From Haematococcus lacustris (taxonomy: Eukaryota > Chlorophyta > Chlorophyceae > Chlamydomonadales > Haematococcaceae), in contig JASKMD010000029.1 in assembly GCA_030144725.1 (NCBI GenBank), positions 8,574,184 to 8,638,183 of the forward strand: a stretch of DNA of 64,000 nucleotides, given 5' to 3'. How positions within the stretch are numbered: the stretch's first letter is position 1; every line of letters starts with the position of its first letter. Under the pieces are notes generated by a model, which saw nothing but the letters and a program-made list of their open reading frames with translations, ran no database searches and was not told the DNA's origin. Positions 43,401-51,493 of this stretch are shown here, piece by piece. A program made the position numbers and the translations under genes.

Positions 43401-44823
43401 GTTGTTTCTTGAGACATTGCTGAGATTGGGCGTGTGCGTATGTAGGTGTATGTCGTTTCATACATATGCTGATCCAAGTGCAAACACAGGCCAGGTAGGC
43501 TATGATTTGCCGGTTCATGTCCAGTTGTTGGATAGGTGTCCAGTTGGGGTGTCCAAAGGGGGGGTTGGGCATAGGGGTAATGATGGTATAACTTCGGTCC
43601 ATGTTGTCCATGGCAGTTTTATTAAAAGATGTGACACTGCAGGTGCACAACCATGACACTGCAATAAAGTTTGTCTCAATTATCACACTCTTGCCTATGG
43701 TGTGGTATCTCAACATGTTCCTAGCATGCTGAGCGGCGTGTCGCTTATCAGCCTGCATGGCAGCATGTGAAGCTTGCATCTCCGTGTGAGACGGCTGGTC
43801 AAGCCAACCTGTAGCGGTAAGGGCTGGCAGGTGGTGGTGGGGCTGAGGGGCATGTTGCTTGTCAGCATGCATGACAGCATGTGTATCTTGCATCTCTGTG
43901 TCAGGCAGCTGGTCATACCAACCTGTGGCGGTCAAGGCTGGCAGGTGGTGGTGGGGCTGAGCGGCATGTTGCATGTCAGCCTGCATGGCAGCATGTGTGT
44001 CTTGCGTCGTTGTGACAGCTGGCTGGTCCTGCCAACCTGCAGCGGTCGGGGTTGGCAGGTGGTGGTGGGGCTGGGGGGCATGTTGCTTGTCAGCCTGCAT
44101 GACAACATGTGAAACTTGCATCTCTGTGTCAGGCGGCTGGTTATGCCAACCTGTAGCGGTCAGGGCTGGCCGGTGGTGGTGGGGTTGAGCGGCATGTTGC
44201 ATGTCAGCCTGCATGGCAGCATGTGTGTCTCGCATCTCTGTGACAGCTGGCTGGTCCTGCCAACCTGCAGCGGTCGGGGCTGGCAGGTGGTGGTGGGGCT
44301 GAGGGGCATGTTGTTTGTCAGCCTGTGTGTCATCCATCTCTGTGTCAGCTGGCTGGTCATGCCAACCTGTGGCTGTCAGGGCTGGCAGGTGGTAGTAAGG
44401 CAGGTGGGCTCGTCTCTTGTCAGCCTCTGTTTGGTTGGCACCGTAGAAGGTGCACTGTGTGGTTTGTTCCATCCTTGAGGTATCACAGCTGGTGGGCTGT
44501 GAGATATTACCGCAGCAAGGTTGCTGGGTATGATTGTCTGTGCCGAGGGCTTTTCTGGAGCATCTGTATCGCTGTGTACTGTCGGACCAGCACAAGTGCT
44601 GGGTTTGGAGGCGCAGAGGCCAGTTTTTTACGCAGCCCTTGGGCTGGATTTCGGAACTTCTGACTGCGCGGTCACCTCTAGGGGTGCCATCCGGGTGGGT
44701 TGGCAGACGTATCGGAGGGCACCCACTGGCTTCCTCTCCGAACACGTCCCCAACCCACCCGATGCAGACCAGGGTCAGTACAAGCAACAAAGCAGAGCGC
44801 CTACCAGGGCGTTCGACCTTCAT
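34423..44823 (-). CDS. Dualen/RandI-type LINE polyprotein, 3,466 residues, intact
   Basis: Domains (rough residues): hydrophobic signal-like start 10-30; His/Pro-rich ~43-residue tandem repeats 135-370; hydrophobic segments 395-580 with several N-x-S/T sites; 2A motif GDIEENPGP with break at 582/583; two Josephin-like cysteine-protease domains, 588-720 (CQVHALNMA, later HSMAIRK and WYLLDS) and 765-960 (CCLVHAINMAMG, later HATTIRR and WHWLDS); AP endonuclease 1115-1360 (LNVRSL, LTET, AGDINA, SDHRPL); reverse transcriptase 1690-2010 (GGKAPGPDG, AGFRSHRNT, IQGDSLSPFLF, YADD near 1947); PHD finger 2521-2571; RNase H 2996-3130 (YSDGS, NKAELTAIH, ATDSL, GNEGADALA); zinc knuckle CPLCGEADSATHLLSGC near 3250; restriction-like nuclease 3340-3375 (RPDI then EIKYC). 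All catalytic motifs I can check are kept. Expected to reverse-transcribe its own RNA at nicked target DNA. Confidence 0.9.
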   Translation of the reverse strand: MKVERPGRRSALLLVLTLVCIGWVGDVFGEEASGCPPIRLPTHPDGTPRGDRAVRSSEIQPKGCVKNWPLRLQTQHLCWSDSTQRYRCSRKALGTDNHTQQPCCGNISQPTSCDTSRMEQTTQCTFYGANQTEADKRRAHLPYYHLPALTATGWHDQPADTEMDDTQADKQHAPQPHHHLPAPTAAGWQDQPAVTEMRDTHAAMQADMQHAAQPHHHRPALTATGWHNQPPDTEMQVSHVVMQADKQHAPQPHHHLPTPTAAGWQDQPAVTTTQDTHAAMQADMQHAAQPHHHLPALTATGWYDQLPDTEMQDTHAVMHADKQHAPQPHHHLPALTATGWLDQPSHTEMQASHAAMQADKRHAAQHARNMLRYHTIGKSVIIETNFIAVSWLCTCSVTSFNKTAMDNMDRSYTIITPMPNPPFGHPNWTPIQQLDMNRQIIAYLACVCTWISICMKRHTPTYAHAQSQQCLKKQRKSLAKLNASLHNTKYNWLLGIDGTLQNMTAMNRLKHATCTYLKGHNSGRTIMVIQYNTTLQAYMTYYLNPNIISHPTWNMAIGKYMARCIYISWLLLAAGDIEENPGPDGLHFEQQVASHCQVHALNMAAGHSWLTNQELANFHTSELHARRGDQRTMWALARDEQGACNDTVINLYLMSHYGLSTHTVAHLRTRSDWSARNLDALSATHGTKAFLCKAPAHSMAIRKHDGAWYLLDSQADAPTRLRSTGHYMYPATCEIQAIISTANHTAEMEAARQRARLGPIISNPQETHRPYWERQYKQCCLVHAINMAMGIPMIRPDDVITHCKTLDTHIQDLANKARQENRPIPLRSSLPHIYEESGNFTVSTMNHYLYHHHKDLHLCPTATEPTLGNITPELLTTLTGSIDSYTNTAAILITNNHATTIRRTDHTWHWLDSEQGRPCRLDTPEDWLQLKGTLVQIKKGDAADTNLIHPLCWLADPTRRATTEQLEQHLRTTHIDLTTQDLGTQPAHTPRTDRPLPTAQPASYKRILTATADTHPTDKQARPRLRQVAPTVTLPTLQDRSGSSKRPTSSGTIVDKRRTKPREQPKDSHTQTLMYRYLNTTPTPPPTTPPPPTANLPEHPGPHPQHNTLPTRQPQPTHNRQHITLTTLNVRSLHRSRNDVLNLVHQHSPDILILTETMTQPKSNNPDSGWLKRVMPDYTTHRHRGHSEVLIGIKHNLAIQMKATMLPPSIDAEVNARCVILTLNQHQCEQLTIIATYWPSGNNGDALLLRGKMHEHIRTATGHLPGSLILAGDINATMKTEDRSEHTEYTQDSMMRGFATEMHLKEADPGDRAWTYQQPHCTSRIDAILTRDARHGPEHRTHVDTNVYLSDHRPLTATLNTARLGLDLAAPHKLPKHSHTLLTTPITNKDREAYRLAVQQPSSGVPQLHAELTAFLAPIYTEATHHLATLGKTNPQQPQRLTSVAGRPAREAVDTAATMLTHLLQTCRTAAIKTCNTKTLTRGGQHYQRRTMCRIRLALGRKLKTTRDLSRKANSLFKQTNVHPTIDELISGTDAINDEIRDAVQARQDEDPTENHVQAALAQLTNTYRDQIHQLDDDDSALAIAQARVRMQQLISTQPKKANKRILRPSRTDHRGLQALADSETKTICTAPADLNRIITAAYGQKLSAPAPKTGNYTNTQTRNYPWARAKADDAFAMHACQNIHWLHTAIMDKAGFQECLSRLAGGKAPGPDGVENEIIKMLPWEMRDTIHQLFIIMWATGCTPTTWKTSDTCLLYKDKGQETDLNSYRPVGLANTVYKLWTSLITKTLSEYAEANGMLSKNQAGFRSHRNTTQQLQMLVMALEDAKLAKADIYALLVDFTSAFNTTCQDKLLWIMHDLGFPTDATDAVKDLYTGATTRFKTPYGHTDPVPVNRGTIQGDSLSPFLFLIYIEPLLRWLQVGARGYKFKSAADDSGERATVSSIDYADDIAILCNTLRNLRCQADKLSAFSDWGHLIISHSKTLATAALHHSVETGMCSNAAEADKRARQQLQTVSLQGKPVTYHRPTSPFTYLGVLITMTLDWKPQHTAMITQLRQKLERLRRSFASARQAIHIIRTAIIPSLAYSFCAVPCTPGDLELYDRSINQCVKLKLRLPLGTPNAIIREDAGRLGIGISSTAQEYHARNTTALTHSLQSTDAAHAHISRSMLHKQITWLSAQASTQGHRMLTLLHHTLRARQLVYASISGLSATEEGLPLYHEECQTLGRLITQASSSQAHDVVSASITCLRSLGITHASELSCKGNTHIITGSMLTSQYGKKVKQKHIIALNKLAAMAAQPSCPDATATRAIRDSRNTSLDLPPDQRKITTWAAGLTELAPTPAVPDTRTRYMDMKAYAVIHATQPATADRAAAPPAAHEATRTSSRLLKREQRATQSAPTKPNPPKAGTKRNNEGRQTQTIPQDVVRIVGLDLPGLSSWKVDKACRCKPKNLGCILGAMYGHQEAITSIDGWQWDGINKENYYKVHWKPTVIDRWALPLCAEEGYTPTHIEPISREEAKDVCTCELCWLPRGDSPTCHNCKRAYHPACLEEAHLSGHKEPGYWLCPICKFGSNDFKTTMRQSAHSDLIRVHWHPTFEPAPLITAHLDYMAKRSVYDEENRQIQEARHARPDTHLPAHTRQGLPDPHTWLPRCTNLHSKATFHTYPINPQTDIIGTGKCETFLQLHPHMTTPAMSLSTGEPIMPQHDLVQHVTVHDESGRTIGLLTKDQHQHLHAWLQHTPHTRNLATEVAALLRRQDTQSNHHPMRVAQDRALTTLHTTRSFTSTVQRWADPLTVRPETTTYWSPDINDTAFGAHHNCLLVRHTGLSTWNVPADDAVALKCVNHAIHSATQEEAMATIMLIPGKKGISYPKHIDTLRRYPEYCQHLASIPPTKTNCTKSGKHATLHIYVIWNAAGQQLVTKGKPQAWLASTATALHPQRDTHPIHNRPTNQSQPATPPSGHKQHMRLPLDRDLPTAGHQRSHQQLTQHSTTQPRMAITEWATLAYSDGSCIKTSGAAPASVGAGVYIPETNVLITVALDDPESNTINKAELTAIHAALTAGAKRIATDSLCSIYQIRRALANPMSLITHRHNDILTAIATLIIDSPVTIQFYKVRAHSGIIGNEGADALAKHAALHPELANTPAYHPTTRKETNTWLSNEADGEIPAPLPDCRQSVRAHMHRKHKLGLANQDSIYYLMSQEITKVAAPGAGERVMTDAHISTHAQRTALLYRTGGLYNQKLALRWKRATDDRCPLCGEADSATHLLSGCSETLPLVQERHNGAGRLIVKAISKGTLGGYIRFADTGSWEKGAKENLDLPNDTLHTTLRALGLKTAATKNTTRPDILMVTPQAKAGKSGKVTKRVTIIEIKYCSDSRWTDQLDRALNQHTNLAQTLRKEGHMVEIRPILLGIGGITYEAHTRQHLLDLGVSQGNTTKLLHKLTRHAVETAHSIAKTSYRLRATKREGG
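43075..43110 (-). other. 2A ribosome-skipping motif in the LINE ORF
   Basis: Encodes LAAGDIEENPGP. The D-x-E-x-N-P-G-P consensus is complete; release occurs between the last Gly and Pro, here codons 582 and 583. It would split the ORF into a 582-residue N-terminal protein and a 2,884-residue protease/endonuclease/RT protein. Confidence 0.92.
43720..44420 (-). repeat. ~123-132-bp tandem repeats coding a His/Pro-rich protein repeat
   Basis: Five to six units, each encoding a variant of ADKQHAPQPHHHLPA followed by TATGWHDQP and TEMQDTHAVMQ. Units alternate slightly (ADMQHAA versus ADKQHAP), suggesting expansion of a pair. All in frame in the LINE ORF before the 2A site. Confidence 0.88.
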
Positions 44824-44958
44824 CGCTAGCGTTGACCTCCGACCGGTTATGTCTCGGCTTCAAATTAGCAGCTGCTTCCAGCTGTATTGTCAGCGCGGCG
44901 TGTCTTTGCGTGAGCGGGCCAGAAAACTTCGTCGATTCTTTCAAACCGAAAAAGTCCC

Positions 44959-44971
44959 CCTGCACGACGAA
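44959..44971. repeat. Target-site duplication of the LINE, 5' side
   Basis: cctgcacgacgaa, identical to 34296-34308. It lies inside the transposase coding sequence. Confidence 0.93.
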
Positions 44972-45985
44972 CAAGATCAAGGCAAGGTTGAGGGCTGAAG
45001 ATGTTGTTTGTTGTAGCCCTTCTCTACCAGCTGCCGTACAAGCTGGACATTGTATAGTATTAAAGAGCTTTGTAAGTACCAACCTGTCGCTCAGCTTGGG
45101 TGTCGCCCCCTGCCCAGCTCGTTGTAAGCCGTGCCGGATAGCGGCTACTGCCAACTCCATGGAATGTTCATCCTTCTGATGTTGTAGCATTTGCGCCCTG
45201 GAACCCTGCGAGAAACACACAAAAATAGCATGCACCATGGGGCATGCACCCTAAAATAAGGATCTGCAACAAGGAGGTCTACAGGAAAATGTGATGCAAA
45301 CAAACATATGATGCATGGCCACAAACCTCCAACAGTGATTGTGTGGCAGGCCCCTCGCTGCTGCCGGACACCGGGCGTTGTGCGGCAGTTGCAGTTGGAG
45401 CCACATGCGCCAGCCCAGCCCCCTGCCCCTGCAGCCCTGCCCCTCCCTGCCCCTCGCTGCTGCCAGCTGCCAGGATGGTGGGTGGACGGCGGGCAGGACC
45501 TGCAGCCACATGCGCCAGCCCAGCCCCCTGCCCCTGCAGCCCTGCCCCTCCCTGCCCCTCGCTGCTACAAGCTTCTGGGAGGGTGGGTGGACACTGGGCA
45601 GGAGGAGTTGAGTCCTCCCCCACCATCCTGGCTGCAGGCGCTGGCTCTTGGGAGAACGGTGGTGCTCCATTCGCAGCTTGGTACCGTCTCTGACAAAGCT
45701 GTACACAACAACGGTGAGCAATGAGGGCGAGGTCTTTGGCTTCACAAGCCGCTTTCAACTGGCTGTCCACAACACTGGCTGGCCCAATGACACACAGCTT
45801 GTACTCGGGGGCACGAGTGAGGGTACCCTTAAGGCGCAAGGCTTCATGACGCAATCGCCATGCCACCTCCATCCCATCCTCCCCCTGGTGCACACCCACA
45901 GCTACCCATGCATAGAACTCCCTGGTGACGTTGGGGAAAGTGCACTTGCAACAGAGCACGCATTTGCCCTGGTTGGGGTGCTGGA

Positions 45986-46472
45986 ACCTTGGCATGCCTT
46001 CCTGCAGCCAAATAGGATGGCACATGATGGTAGTGAGAGGACATGAGGTCGGGGGGCTGCATACCCATGTAAGTGCTGAACGCATCGTCACTGCCACATG
46101 AAACTTGGGCTGTAGTTTCATTGGGGTGATAACAGGCCACTAGCAAAGTGGCATACGGTTTTATTAGTTCTCATGGCTGTGGCATGGCTGGGCGTGCCAT
46201 GGGCTTGCTGTGAAGCTGTCACTCACACCTCACTTGCATGTTGCAGCAATCTTACCTATTATGTAGATGTGCTTGCTACGGACACATGTGTGTGACAAGG
46301 GTCGCGGATGGAGCCCTGGCTAGTGCCTGGCGCCAGTCACAGGAACACCGAATTCCGGTCAGTCAAGGCATGGGGCATGTCGCGTTTTTTAGTATCACGC
46401 CACGTACCTGGGCCAGCTAGGACTAGAGATGCACCTCCGGCTCCTGTTGCGCTCGACTGGACAGTCACGTGA
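45986..46472. repeat. Right terminal inverted repeat of the DNA transposon
   Basis: Inverted partner of 30338-30824, ending cagtcacgtga at the outer side. Repeated at 52526-53012 through the contig overlap. Confidence 0.85.
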
Positions 46473-46935
46473 TTTTGCAACGCGTCGCTAGAACAATTTG
46501 TGGGATGCCCAGTGATAGAGACCACTACTATAGGCTCATCCGCGGGGAAACATCTTCGCCCACCACCATCGCGGCCGTACTAGAGGCCAGCGACACAGAC
46601 ACGGCTTGAGCTATAGAGCGGGCTGGTGCAAACGCGATGTCCTGAGGTGGCCTGTGTGACCCAAACTGACCCATGCGAACATTTTATCAGGCGTGTCACA
46701 GCTGAGCCGCAGCCACCTGGGAGCGGAGCCGCATGGGCCCATGCACCGATTTGTTTTTGGCACGAGCTCCCAGCTCCCAGCTCCCGCTCCAACGCCTCCA
46801 TGCAAAAAACCGGCATTCAGCTCCCAGCTCCAAACTCCCACGCATTGGAAACGCACTGTGAGGCATGTATACGGCTTGTGGACCGGTGCATACTATAGCC
46901 AGCTACCTAGTGGGATGCAATGGCTCTTGTTCCCC
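46473..46935. other. Upstream region of the LRR gene
   Basis: Lies between the transposon end and the LRR start. It has tandem ctcccag units (46767-46835) and gtgcatactatagcc about 45 bases before the chosen ATG, which might act as a TATA-like element. No gene supported. Confidence 0.4.
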
Positions 46936-49900
46936 ATGGTGGACACGACAGACGAGACAGCGTCGACGACACGGCAGAGGCATGAGATAGAATACAAATT
47001 CCAACAATCACCCTTTGACTTGCACGTGCGACTTGCACGTAGACCAGCACACGACAAGAGCTTCATCATGGACTCCTTCACTGATGCGGATGCATTGATT
47101 GAAGACGACGACGAGGCTGAACAAAACCTTGTGATCCAGGCAACCAATGTCATATCGTTTCAATTGCTGCGGGAAGTTTCCGGCGAGTCGGACTTGAGCA
47201 AAGCAATTTCTGTAAACTTGCATGGCAAGCAGCTGTGTCAAATTCAAGCACTTGAGTCTTGCCCCAACCTGCGCATGCTGGACTTGTCCTTCAACCGCAT
47301 CCGCAAGCTTGACGGGTGGGACATCTAGCAGGTTTAAGGATGCACCAGCAAACCAGGCTAGCTTCAGAAATCCAGCAAACTCCATGCAGGCTGTCCACCT
47401 TGACGAAACTCAAGGAGCTGAAGCTGTATGACAACCTGATCCCTGTGATTGAGAACTGTGCTCAGCTAACAGCTTTGCACACGCTGGACATAAGCAGTAA
47501 CAGGCTAGCCAGCCTGGAGGTGAGGACAGCTAGCCCTGAAAACCTGCAGCTCCAGCCCCAGGTCCGACCAGCAACTTCAGCCCTGCCAGCATGGCACAAG
47601 CAGCACCTCCTCAGCCATTGCAGCCAACTGCTGCAGCACCTCCACTCGCTGCCCCACCACATCCTCTAGCCATGGGCCCTGCTGTGTGGCGCAGCACACC
47701 TCTGCCATGCATTGCTGGGGTGCAGGGCATAGCCTGCCTGCGTGGCCTTAAGGTGCTGCGCTGTGCCTACAATGGGCTGAGCAGCCTGGAGGGTCTGGGG
47801 CGTGCCACACAACTAGAGAGCCTGGATGCCGCTTTCAATAAGGCAGGTCCCAGTTGCCACCGTCTGCTCTGTTGCGCGCTGGACAAGCACACCCTGCCTG
47901 CCAGTCTGGGCATGACTCCCGAGCCCCCTAGCCTGACCCTGACCCTGACCCTGACCCTGCCGTTAGCTACCCCAACCCCCACCTCGACCCTGGCCCTGAG
48001 ATGCCCTGCCGCTCCCCTACCCTCCCCTACCCTTCACTGGGGCCCTTCAGGTGTGTGAGCTGGGCTCCAGCCTGTCCAGCTGCGTGGCTCTGCGTGAGCT
48101 GGTGCTGGATGGCAACGGGCTCAGCAGCCTGCGCGGCCTGCAGCGCTGCGACAAGCTTGAGGAGTTGAGGGTGGCGGACAACGCGCTGAGCAGCCTGCAG
48201 GGCCTCAGGGCGGCAGCAGGCAGCCTGGATGTGAGGGCCAGGCGGGAGGGCATGGGGGCAAGGTTCAGTGGGGTGCAGGGCTGCTGGGGCTGGGTGTCAG
48301 GACCGGTGGTGGGAAGCCTGACTGGCAAGCAGTGGGAGGGGGCAGGTAGGAATGTAGGTTTTGAGGCAGGGCAGCCCTTGTAGATAGGCAAGTAGAGTAG
48401 GGCAGGTGCATTGGGCAGGTGCAGATGGGTAGGGCCTATGCTAGGATATGAAGAACAGCCTGATGAGGCTCTTGAGGCTGAGCTGACTTCCTTGTCATCT
48501 TAGTGAGGGTTGGCAGCGCCTGTCCTCACCCAGCCCCAGCACATAATTTCCCTACTAACGTGGCTATGGCTGTGGCCTCATTTACCCTAACTGTCGCTGC
48601 TGCCTGGCGCCGCAGTGGCTGGCTTGGCTCAGCTGCCATTCCTGACCAGCAGCCTGAGGTGTGCTGCCCTGCGCCCAGACCCTGGACTGCACCCGCAACC
48701 AGCTGAGCAGCCTGGAGGGGCTGGCTGAGGGCTGCCTGCGCCTGCATGAATTGTACGCGGCTGAAAACCGGCTCACCAGCCTGGAGGGGCTGGCACTGAA
48801 GGCTCCAGCTCTGGAGACCCTGGTGAGGCCTGAGGGGCAGCAGCTGGCCAGGCTGGGGAGGGGCTCAGGCTGGCCAGCAGCGGGCCAGGGTCGGCCAGCG
48901 TCGCAGTGGCAGTTGCCAAAGGCCTTCCCTGCCTACCTGCCCGCCTGCCTACCTACTTGCCTACTTGCCTGCCCTGCCTAACCATGTCACCATGGCACCA
49001 TGCGGTGTTTTTCCAGGATGTGTCAGGCAACCCCTTGCACGCCGCCACCCCTGCAGCGCCCCCCGGCGTAGCTGGCAGCCGCCGCAGCTCAACAAACGGG
49101 GTCACCCCTTCCTCTCCTCCCTCCCCCTCTCCCTCCCTGACTCCTCAGCCCTCAGCGGACCTTGCCCCTTCCAAACGCCTTCAACACGGGCACAAGCCAG
49201 GCAGGTCAGCAGCTGCCGCCAGACCCTCCCCCATGCCCCTCCCGCCTGCTGCCTCTGCCCCAGCAGCCAAAGCAGGCAAGCGCCCTGCCTCCACCGCCGG
49301 CTCTGCCAGCAGGGTTGCAGGCAACACAGCAGCTAGCGTTAGCCTCAGCGCAGGCAGGGCAAGTGCTGGTGAAGCAGGTGGGGCCACCCCAGGCCCCTCA
49401 GCCAGCGAGGCTGCAGGTGCTGAGGGTTTGGCTCCAAGCCTGGCTGCCCTGATAGCGCAGCTGCAGCTGCTGCCTGACCTTACGTCAGTGCGGCTGGAGG
49501 GCTGTGCTGGGCTGCCACAGCCTGGCGTGTACCAGCCCCTGCTGCTTCAGGCAGTCAGTAGTCTAGAGGCAGTGGATGATGTGGAGCGTCCTCCTCCACA
49601 CACCCCAGTGCCAGCTGCAGCAGAAGCGGCCGAAGCTAGAGGCAAGGGGACGGCAGGGCAGGGTGGAGAACAGGGTCCGGAGGAGGGGAAGCTGGGGCAA
49701 GCCGACCTTTGGGTCAACGCAGGTCAGTCACACAGGCAGGGCTGGGGGTTCAGCTCAGGGCGGGGCACGAGCAGGTCATGCTAAGTGCTGGTGCTGAAGG
49801 CCAGCCCACGTGAGGTGTAGGGGCATGCAGGGCTAGGCCTGGAAGGCCAGGCCATACAGCCCAAGGCGTTGAGGCCTGCACTGCTGTGGCCTAGGTGGGC

Positions 49901-50993
49901 TGTGCCTGGGTCCTCCTGCTGCTTGCTCCCTCCGCACAGGTGATGACCAGGGCCCTGACTTGGAGCAGATCGACAACTGCCCCACCGCCTTCATCCCCAC
50001 TATCCAGGAGATCGAGGCATTCAAGCAGCGCATGGGCATCAACTCCCAACTGCCAGTCATGGGACGCCCTGCAAGTGCAAAGACCGGGACAGCAGCTGCA
50101 GACAGAGGCAGCACAGGCCAGCCAAGTGCTGCTGCAGGTGGACCACGGCCCAGCTCCTCATCAGGCAGCAGGCCTGGCTCTGCGCTGCTCACACGACCAG
50201 GCAGTGCCATAAGCCGCGTGGGGGCGGGCAACAGGGCGGGGGCAGGGGGTGTGCGGGATGCCCTGATGCACCAGCGCCCTGCTTCAGCCCGCATGGGGGG
50301 AGGGGCCCGGCTGATGGACCCCGAGCAGTACTCCAATGCTGTTGGTGAGTGGGTGTTGGTGGTGGTAGGCCTGCCTGTCGGGGTCCAATCAGGCAGCACC
50401 GCACACACCACTGTGCCAAGAGCTGCTGCTGCTGTTATCGGCCTTGGGCGGGCGGGCCCACAGCCACTTGTAGCCCGAGTCTGATGCTTGTTGCCCCTGA
50501 TGGCCAGCTTCAGCTGCCCTGCCCACTAGCACCACTGCAGCAATTCCCAAGGAGCCGCATTGCACCCTCGATCCAGCCACCTGCCAGGTGGTGGGGCTGG
50601 TGAGCTGGCGGGGACTGGCTGGGTCATGCCGGGCACCGCTGCTGCTTGGTGGCTGCCTTTGCTTCTTGCAGCCATCAAGCATTGCTACACACAGCGCCCA
50701 GGGGCCCCACCTTCAAGTGCACCCACACACACAGTTGCCAGGGTGCACCTTCACCCACACTTGCCTCCATTCACAGTTGCCCAGGGGCAAAGGGTGCTAC
50801 AGGTTCAGTCGAGTTCGGCCTGATTTGACCTCACATTGCTACCTGCAGCCACAGCAGCAACAACAGCAACGGCAGTATAAACAGCAGCACACAGGCTTAC
50901 AACACCAAGATGCTGGACAAGGGTTGCCGTGCTGCTAGGTCCCTGCCTTGCTTGCTCAGCATTACACCTGACTGTTGGACTGTTGCCTGGTGC
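46936..50993 (+). CDS. SDS22-like leucine-rich-repeat protein, first (gap-truncated) copy
   Basis: Same gene as 53476-59290, base for base, cut by the N gap after its exon 10. Exons: 46936-47315, 47390-47519, 47726-47842, 48051-48230, 48679-48822, 49017-49722, 49940-50344, then about 50672-50742 and a further exon ending near the gap. Because it is probably an unmerged overlap, it should not be counted as a second gene. Confidence 0.8.
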
Positions 50994-51493
50994 NNNNNNN
51001 NNNNNNNNNNNNNNNNNNNNNNNNNNNNNNNNNNNNNNNNNNNNNNNNNNNNNNNNNNNNNNNNNNNNNNNNNNNNNNNNNNNNNNNNNNNNNNNNNNNN
51101 NNNNNNNNNNNNNNNNNNNNNNNNNNNNNNNNNNNNNNNNNNNNNNNNNNNNNNNNNNNNNNNNNNNNNNNNNNNNNNNNNNNNNNNNNNNNNNNNNNNN
51201 NNNNNNNNNNNNNNNNNNNNNNNNNNNNNNNNNNNNNNNNNNNNNNNNNNNNNNNNNNNNNNNNNNNNNNNNNNNNNNNNNNNNNNNNNNNNNNNNNNNN
51301 NNNNNNNNNNNNNNNNNNNNNNNNNNNNNNNNNNNNNNNNNNNNNNNNNNNNNNNNNNNNNNNNNNNNNNNNNNNNNNNNNNNNNNNNNNNNNNNNNNNN
51401 NNNNNNNNNNNNNNNNNNNNNNNNNNNNNNNNNNNNNNNNNNNNNNNNNNNNNNNNNNNNNNNNNNNNNNNNNNNNNNNNNNNNNNNNNNNNN
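50994..51493. other. Assembly gap of 500 N
   Basis: Exactly 500 undetermined bases, a conventional placeholder length. Reading frames called across it are artefacts. Confidence 1.

Larger units (their letters stand above)
34309..44958 (-). mobile_element. Full-length Dualen/RandI-type LINE, 10,650 bp
   Basis: Bounded by identical 13-bp target duplications. On the minus strand it opens GGGGACTTTTTCGGTTTG, has a ~135-nt 5' leader, one giant ORF (44823-34423), a ~90-nt 3' region and a (TTC)n tail at 34309-34330 instead of poly(A). Intact ORF and perfect duplications point to recent insertion. Carrying both an AP-type endonuclease upstream of RT and a restriction-like endonuclease downstream is known from the Dualen (RandI) clade first described in Chlamydomonas. 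Confidence 0.9.
30859..45995 (-). pseudogene. hAT-like transposase-type gene, interrupted by a LINE
   Basis: Reads from MPRFQHPNQGKCVLCCKC (45995) through a Cys-rich N-terminus and a Pro-rich middle to SPVTN and a stop at 30859. Introns with matching phase: 45326-45206, 33206-33045, and about 31743-31596. The core exon 33044-32074 has GYGALAWDGKAKRG, FVVVDSCNANVG (Asp) and HCLCHILHNTAKH (C-x2-H), the order seen between the second Asp and the Glu of hAT transposases. A TGA at 32076-32074 lies in frame between otherwise continuous sequence (EVALLH / VCAPPQEGQE). The LINE enters after LALILFVVQ (near 44959-44971), and the frame resumes at DPSSCATG near 34300. Superfamily is an inference; the catalytic Glu was not pinned down. 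Confidence 0.65.
30338..46472 (-). mobile_element. hAT-like DNA transposon with 487-bp terminal inverted repeats, split by a nested LINE
   Basis: Termini 30338-30824 and 45986-46472 are inverted copies of equal length, both starting tcacgtgactg and sharing over 300 bases of close match, including the runs catgccccatgccttgactg and ggacacatgtgtgtgaca (or its complement). Between them runs a minus-strand transposase-like gene, cut by a LINE at 34309-44958. Without the LINE and one target duplication the element is about 5.5 kb. No matching 8-bp flanking duplication was found (gtgcactg left, ttttgcaa right), so insertion may be old or the outer ends slightly misplaced. Confidence 0.8.
44954..50993. 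repeat. 6,040-bp block repeated exactly at 51494-57533 (probable contig overlap)
   Basis: Every line compared is identical at a constant offset of 6,540. The block runs from 5 bases inside the LINE 5' end, across the transposon right end and into the LRR gene, and stops where the N gap begins. The second copy starts where the N gap ends. This is the signature of two overlapping contigs placed side by side rather than merged. Confidence 0.92.

Noticed and set aside
38245..43656. Many plus-strand frames opposite the LINE ORF
   Set aside because: The minus frame has all catalytic motifs over 10.4 kb; plus frames are short and lack domains.
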